Positions 46,252 through 49,386 of a stretch of DNA of 49,386 bases are shown here, piece by piece. How positions within the stretch are numbered: position 1 is the first letter of the stretch; each line of letters starts with the position of its first letter. The notes beneath the pieces are model-generated. The model had not been told where the DNA came from, made no database searches, and worked only from the letters and a program-made list of their open reading frames with translations. Origin of the DNA: Microcystis aeruginosa Ma_MB_S_20031200_S102 (lineage in GTDB: Bacteria > Cyanobacteriota > Cyanobacteriia > Cyanobacteriales > Microcystaceae). The translations under genes were made by a program, and so were the position numbers. The DNA lies in contig SFBI01000070.1 in the NCBI GenBank assembly GCA_007095845.1, forward strand, positions 1 to 49,386, given 5' to 3'.

Positions 46252-46284
46252 AGAATGAGCATTAATCAATTAAATGCTCATTCT
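46252..46284 (+). terminator. Stem-loop downstream of cobN
   Basis: AGAATGAGCATT and AATGCTCATTCT are a perfect 12-bp inverted repeat with a 9-nt loop. Confidence 0.6.
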
Positions 46285-46447
46285 AAGAATTTTATGCAAT
46301 TTTATGCCTATTTTTCTCATTTTTGAAGTCTCAAAAATTAATTAGGCAAGAACTCTATTAATAACCGCTCTAGAATCAGTCTATACTATATATTCTCTGG
46401 GGAGAAATTGCTCAAATTACTTTAGTAATAAGAAACGGGACTAAATC

Positions 46448-46609
46448 ATGGCTGGAATTGAGGGATTGAGGATTAAAAATTATCGAGCGCTCAAGGATAT
46501 AACCCTGGGCAAGTTATGGAACACCAATTCAGACTTAAATCGGCCTAATGTTTTTGACTTACCCATCAATTTCTCAAGCTTTCCTTTAGGATTAATTGAG
46601 CAATACTGA
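46448..46609 (+). pseudogene. 5' remnant of a RecF/SMC-like AAA ATPase gene
   Basis: 54 codons. The first ~25 residues (MAGIEGLRIKNYRALKDITL) match the start of chromosomal AAA/ABC-type ATPases of the RecF-like group, just before the Walker A region. After KLWNTNS the sequence departs, and the frame ends in TGA inside the 3' end of the convergent mgtE gene. No Walker motifs remain. Probably truncated by recombination. Confidence 0.55.
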
Positions 46610-47972
46610 AATAAATAAAAATTCCTAAAACATCAACCACTGTCGTAATAAAAGGAGCAGACATTAAAGCAGGATCAAATCCCATTTTGTTAAAGACAAA
46701 AGGTAATGCTGTACCTGTTGTCGCTGCAATAATTGAGATAGCAATTAAACTAATTCCCACTATAAAACCAATCTCTGGTTTACCTAAGAATACAAAAATC
46801 ATGGCAATCACAATGACGGCTAAAATGATTCCTAATAATCCCCCTGTTATTAACTCTTTCACAATAATTGAAAACGGTTTCTTATCTCTTAATTCATCGG
46901 TACTTAATCCCCTAATAACAACGGTCGATGACTGTGCACCTATATTTCCCCCTGCATCAATTAATAATGGCGTAAAAAAGGCTAAGGCAACTACTTCCTC
47001 TAATACTTCCTCAAAATTACTCATTAAAAAAACTGTTCCAGAATTCGTGATTAATAAAATTAATAACCAGGGTATTCGTTTTTTTGTGATTTTATACAAG
47101 CCCAATTTAAAGTAATTTTGATCATCAGATTCTGTATTAATTGCCCCCATTTTATAAATATCTTCAGTTGCTTCTTCCTCTAAAATATCGATAACATCAT
47201 CTACCGTAACTACCCCCAATAAGTTTTCATCTTTATCAACAATTGGCAAAGCTAATAAATCATAGCGTTGAATCAATTTAGCGACTTCTTCTTGGTCGGT
47301 ATCGGTATAGGCATAAATAATATTTCTGTTCATAATTTCAGAAATTATGGCTTCTGGTTTAGCAACAATCAAATCTTTTAAAGATAAGGTTCCTTGTAAT
47401 TTCTTGTTATTATCTGTCACATAGATATAGTAAGCTACTTCAATTTTATCGGCTAAATTTCTGATTTTAGCTTGGGCTTCATTAGCGGTAATAGTTTCTT
47501 TAACATAGATATATTTCAGGGTCATAATTCGCCCCGCTGTATCAGCAGAATACCCGAATAGTAAAGCATTTAACTCTCTTTCTTCAGGGGATAATTGAGC
47601 AACTAAAGTCCTCGCTAATTGAGGGGGTAATTCATCAAATAACTTGACTCGATCATCAGGAGACATATTATTAATAATTTCATTTGCTTCTGCATTTTTA
47701 AACTTTTCGATTAATAAATATTGGGTATTTCTATCTAAATGTTCATAAACGTCAATGGCTTGAGATTTATTTAAAAGTCGGAAAGCAATGATTTGTAGGG
47801 TTTTAGGTAAGTCCGCAATCGCTTCTGCTATATCCACGGAAGCCACGGGAATTAACAGAGTTTTAGCTGCATCATAATTTTGGGCTTCTAAAAAAATGAG
47901 TAACTGATTTGTGATAACATCTCTTAGATCACTCTTAGAGCCTTTGGGAAAGTCGATTTCAGTGTTATTCAT
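46566..47972 (-). CDS. mgtE: Magnesium transporter MgtE
   Basis: 468 residues from ATG 47972; the longer frame to 48074 adds an unconserved hydrophobic stretch. MgtE forms a homodimeric Mg2+ channel in the plasma membrane. Layout: N-terminal superhelical domain (to about 145; MSPDDRVKLFDELPP), two CBS domains that sense Mg2+ (about 150-275; VTVDDVIDILEEEATEDIYKM), and five membrane helices with the pore motif IDAGGNIGAQSSTVVIRGL. No M-box riboswitch was recognised upstream. Confidence 0.95.
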   Translation of the reverse strand: MNNTEIDFPKGSKSDLRDVITNQLLIFLEAQNYDAAKTLLIPVASVDIAEAIADLPKTLQIIAFRLLNKSQAIDVYEHLDRNTQYLLIEKFKNAEANEIINNMSPDDRVKLFDELPPQLARTLVAQLSPEERELNALLFGYSADTAGRIMTLKYIYVKETITANEAQAKIRNLADKIEVAYYIYVTDNNKKLQGTLSLKDLIVAKPEAIISEIMNRNIIYAYTDTDQEEVAKLIQRYDLLALPIVDKDENLLGVVTVDDVIDILEEEATEDIYKMGAINTESDDQNYFKLGLYKITKKRIPWLLILLITNSGTVFLMSNFEEVLEEVVALAFFTPLLIDAGGNIGAQSSTVVIRGLSTDELRDKKPFSIIVKELITGGLLGIILAVIVIAMIFVFLGKPEIGFIVGISLIAISIIAATTGTALPFVFNKMGFDPALMSAPFITTVVDVLGIFIYFSIAQLILKESLRN

Positions 47973-48281
47973 AATTGATAATTGGGTAAGGTAACTAAAA
48001 AGGGAAGCTCGGAAAATTGATGGAGGAGACAAAAGGATTATAAGCGAAGAAAGTAGCGTGGCACAAGCGAACAAACGGACTATCCCGCCGCAAGCGGACG
48101 GGGTATCAGAATCAAAATAGACTCAATCGTAGATTTTGGTGTAGCTGCAGATAATCTTTATCTTGTTCTTTTACATATATAGCGTTTCCTAAGCTAGGGA
48201 GGTACTCCTATTTTTCTGGCATTGTTCAGATAAAGAGAAGAGAAGGCAAAATAGATAGAAACTCAATGAAAGAAAAAAACG
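47973..48281. other. Gene-free stretch upstream of mgtE
   Basis: A GC-rich hairpin (CCCGCCGC / GCGGACGGG, 48084-48102, one bulge) stands out against AT-rich surroundings. 48190-48281 may be the left flank of a degraded insertion sequence. No gene seen. Confidence 0.4.
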
Positions 48282-48317
48282 ATGAAATGTCCAGAATGTA
48301 AAAGTGACCACATCAAT
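48282..48317 (+). pseudogene. InsA-like zinc-ribbon remnant of an IS1-type element
   Basis: Twelve codons (MKCPECKSDHIN) match the start of cyanobacterial IS1-type InsA proteins. The KNGxxRGKQN continuation is missing, and the sequence runs into methyltransferase-like coding. Very short, so tentative. Confidence 0.4.
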
Positions 48318-48895
48318 TTTATGAAAGGTTCTTTTCACATTGGAGAAATAAGTCGCTTATATTTATTGAGATAGGGGTTAGCAAAGGTGGATCGTTACAA
48401 ATGTGGCAACGTTTTTTTGGCCCTATGGCAAAAATCATTGGAATTGACATTGATCCACAATGCAAGGACTGTGAATCTCAGGGCATCTTTGTTCGCATAG
48501 GAGATCAAGCAGATCATATTTTTCTTGCAGAAATTATTGATGAATTTGGGGTTCCAGATATTGTGCTGGATGACGGCAGCCATCAAATGGCAGATATAAC
48601 AAGTAGTTTTCAGTTTTTTTATCCATTAATGTATAAAAATGCAATATACATGGTTGAAGACTTACATACTGCATATTGGGAAGAGTATGGTGGTGGGAGC
48701 GATAAAAGTGAAACTTTTATAAATTTTTCAAAAGGCTGCATTGACAGGCTAAATGCAGATCACTCAAGAGGTCAACTCGATCCAGATCTGATCACACGAG
48801 AAACATTTGGGATTAGCTTTTTTGATAGCATAGTTTGCTTTGAGAAAGGTGATGTTTGGTGGAAAAACGCACCTATGATCGGGAGAGAAAGCTAA
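48308..48895 (+). pseudogene. 5'-truncated SAM-dependent methyltransferase (CmcI-like)
   Basis: The frame is open from 48308 but the first ATG is at 48401 (164 codons from there). Homology begins upstream of it: IFIEIGVSKGGSLQMW (SAM-binding motif I) lies before that ATG. Further motifs: IIGIDIDPQCK, DIVLDDGSHQMADI, YMVEDLHTAYWEEYGGG and FGISFFDSIVCFEK, typical of the class I methyltransferases near cephalosporin hydroxylase CmcI, often in glycan or natural-product clusters. The missing start and the IS-like sequence at 48282 argue for a decayed gene. A TTG at 48395 could give a short product without motif I. Confidence 0.65.
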
Positions 48896-48995
48896 CCCAG
48901 CCTACACCAGTTGTCTAACAAGCGCCCTGGAACGTACGGGACTCTACTTAACTGCGATGCCAAAGGCACTGCGTAGCAGATCGCCAGTCTCGTAG

Positions 48996-49052
48996 GGTGC
49001 GTTCCCTAATGCAAGTGCTACTGCTCTAGCGATCGATTTTGGGGAACGCACC
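48996..49052. repeat. 57-bp inverted-repeat element
   Basis: GGTGCGTTCCC (48996-49006) and GGGAACGCACC (49042-49052) are perfect inverted ends, with a HIP1-related GCGATCGA inside. Another small palindrome (CTGCGTAGCAG) lies at about 48969. These occupy the spacer before the last gene. Confidence 0.65.
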
Positions 49053-49180
49053 ATGCCCATTGATTGAAACTGTGGGTTTAAGTGCGATGCCGCTCTTGTG
49101 GGCCCAGTTGAGGAATGTTAGCGAAGATTCCCGATTTTTAGGTTAAAATGGAGGGCAAAAGTTGCCACAGGGTCGCTTCA

Positions 49181-49386
49181 ATGACAGTTCGACAACCCCG
49201 CTACAGCAAAGAAGAATTCGCTCGACGTGGTAATGAGATTTATGAATCTCAGGTACGTTCTCAAGTGGAGGAGGGAAATCACGGGAGAATTGTGGCGATC
49301 GACATCGAAACTGGAGCGTTTGAGCTTGCCGACGATACGATTACTGCTACCGATCATCTCTATGAGCGTGTCCCTGATGCTCAACC
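49181..49386 (+). CDS. Conserved small cyanobacterial protein, 3' end outside window
   Basis: 68 codons visible from ATG 49181 (an in-frame ATG at 49148 is also possible). The sequence (YSKEEFARRGNEIYESQVRS, then GRIVAIDIETGAFEL) resembles a family of small cyanobacterial proteins often found just before a clan-AA aspartic-protease-like gene, possibly as a two-gene module. The neighbour is beyond the window. Function unknown; the family assignment is from memory and moderately sure. Confidence 0.65.
   Translation, partial: MTVRQPRYSKEEFARRGNEIYESQVRSQVEEGNHGRIVAIDIETGAFELADDTITATDHLYERVPDAQ

Noticed and set aside
46687-47115. 142-codon frame antisense to mgtE
   Set aside because: Shadow of the membrane-domain coding region of mgtE.

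Overview
The window looks like chromosomal DNA of a bloom-forming unicellular cyanobacterium, most probably Microcystis aeruginosa or a close relative. It carries photosystem I genes (psaL, psaI), a cyanobacteriochrome-type kinase, a TIC236/TamB-like protein, the zwf-opcA pair, HIP1 octamers (GCGATCGC) scattered through genes, and very many short heptamer repeats and MITE-like palindromes between genes. The species call is inference from gene content and repeat style; no rRNA is present to confirm it.

Layout. 1-3.9 kb: the 3' part of a TPR-CHAT protease gene, tail to tail with a small uncharacterised gene. 4.3-9.1 kb: an iron-binding protein (FutA), a small heat-shock protein with a possible RNA thermometer, a DUF790/Bax1-like nuclease, two small conserved genes and a STAS protein. 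9.5-13.5 kb: an HdrB-like Cys-rich protein, a BON-like protein and leuS. 13.6-16.6 kb: a second conflict-type locus holding a truncated paralogue of the small gene (with a MITE in its leader), a STAND-like ATPase and a TPR protein using the same 46-residue repeat as the CHAT protein, plus a decayed antitoxin-like fragment. 16.7-20.4 kb: LysR regulator, CadD-type transporter, DUF202 protein, CysA. 20.7-24.3 kb: a CyRepA1-type plasmid replication protein and an acetyltransferase. 24.4-32.2 kb: a giant TamB/TIC236-like protein and an SLH protein. 32.6-38.7 kb: zwf, opcA, a Uma2 endonuclease, pgk and a universal stress protein. 39.1-46.2 kb: psaL-psaI, a hybrid histidine kinase with a DXCF-type GAF domain, and cobN. 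46.4-49.4 kb: an ATPase remnant, mgtE, a 5'-truncated methyltransferase next to an IS-like remnant, and a partial gene cut by the window end.

Housekeeping and photosynthesis genes (leuS, pgk, zwf-opcA, psaLI, cobN, mgtE) are interleaved with accessory genes and decayed fragments. Intergenic DNA is dominated by (i) heptamer/14-mer tandem repeats of the TGATAAC/GTTATCA and related types and (ii) short terminal-inverted-repeat elements, several present in two or more copies. The most interesting part is the pair of related loci at 1-3.9 kb and 13.6-16.3 kb. They share a small-gene promoter and N-terminus and the TPR module, but carry different effector-side proteins (CHAT protease versus P-loop ATPase). 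This could be one dispersed, modular conflict or cell-death system. Second in interest are the DXCF photoreceptor kinase and the plasmid-type replication gene among chromosomal genes.
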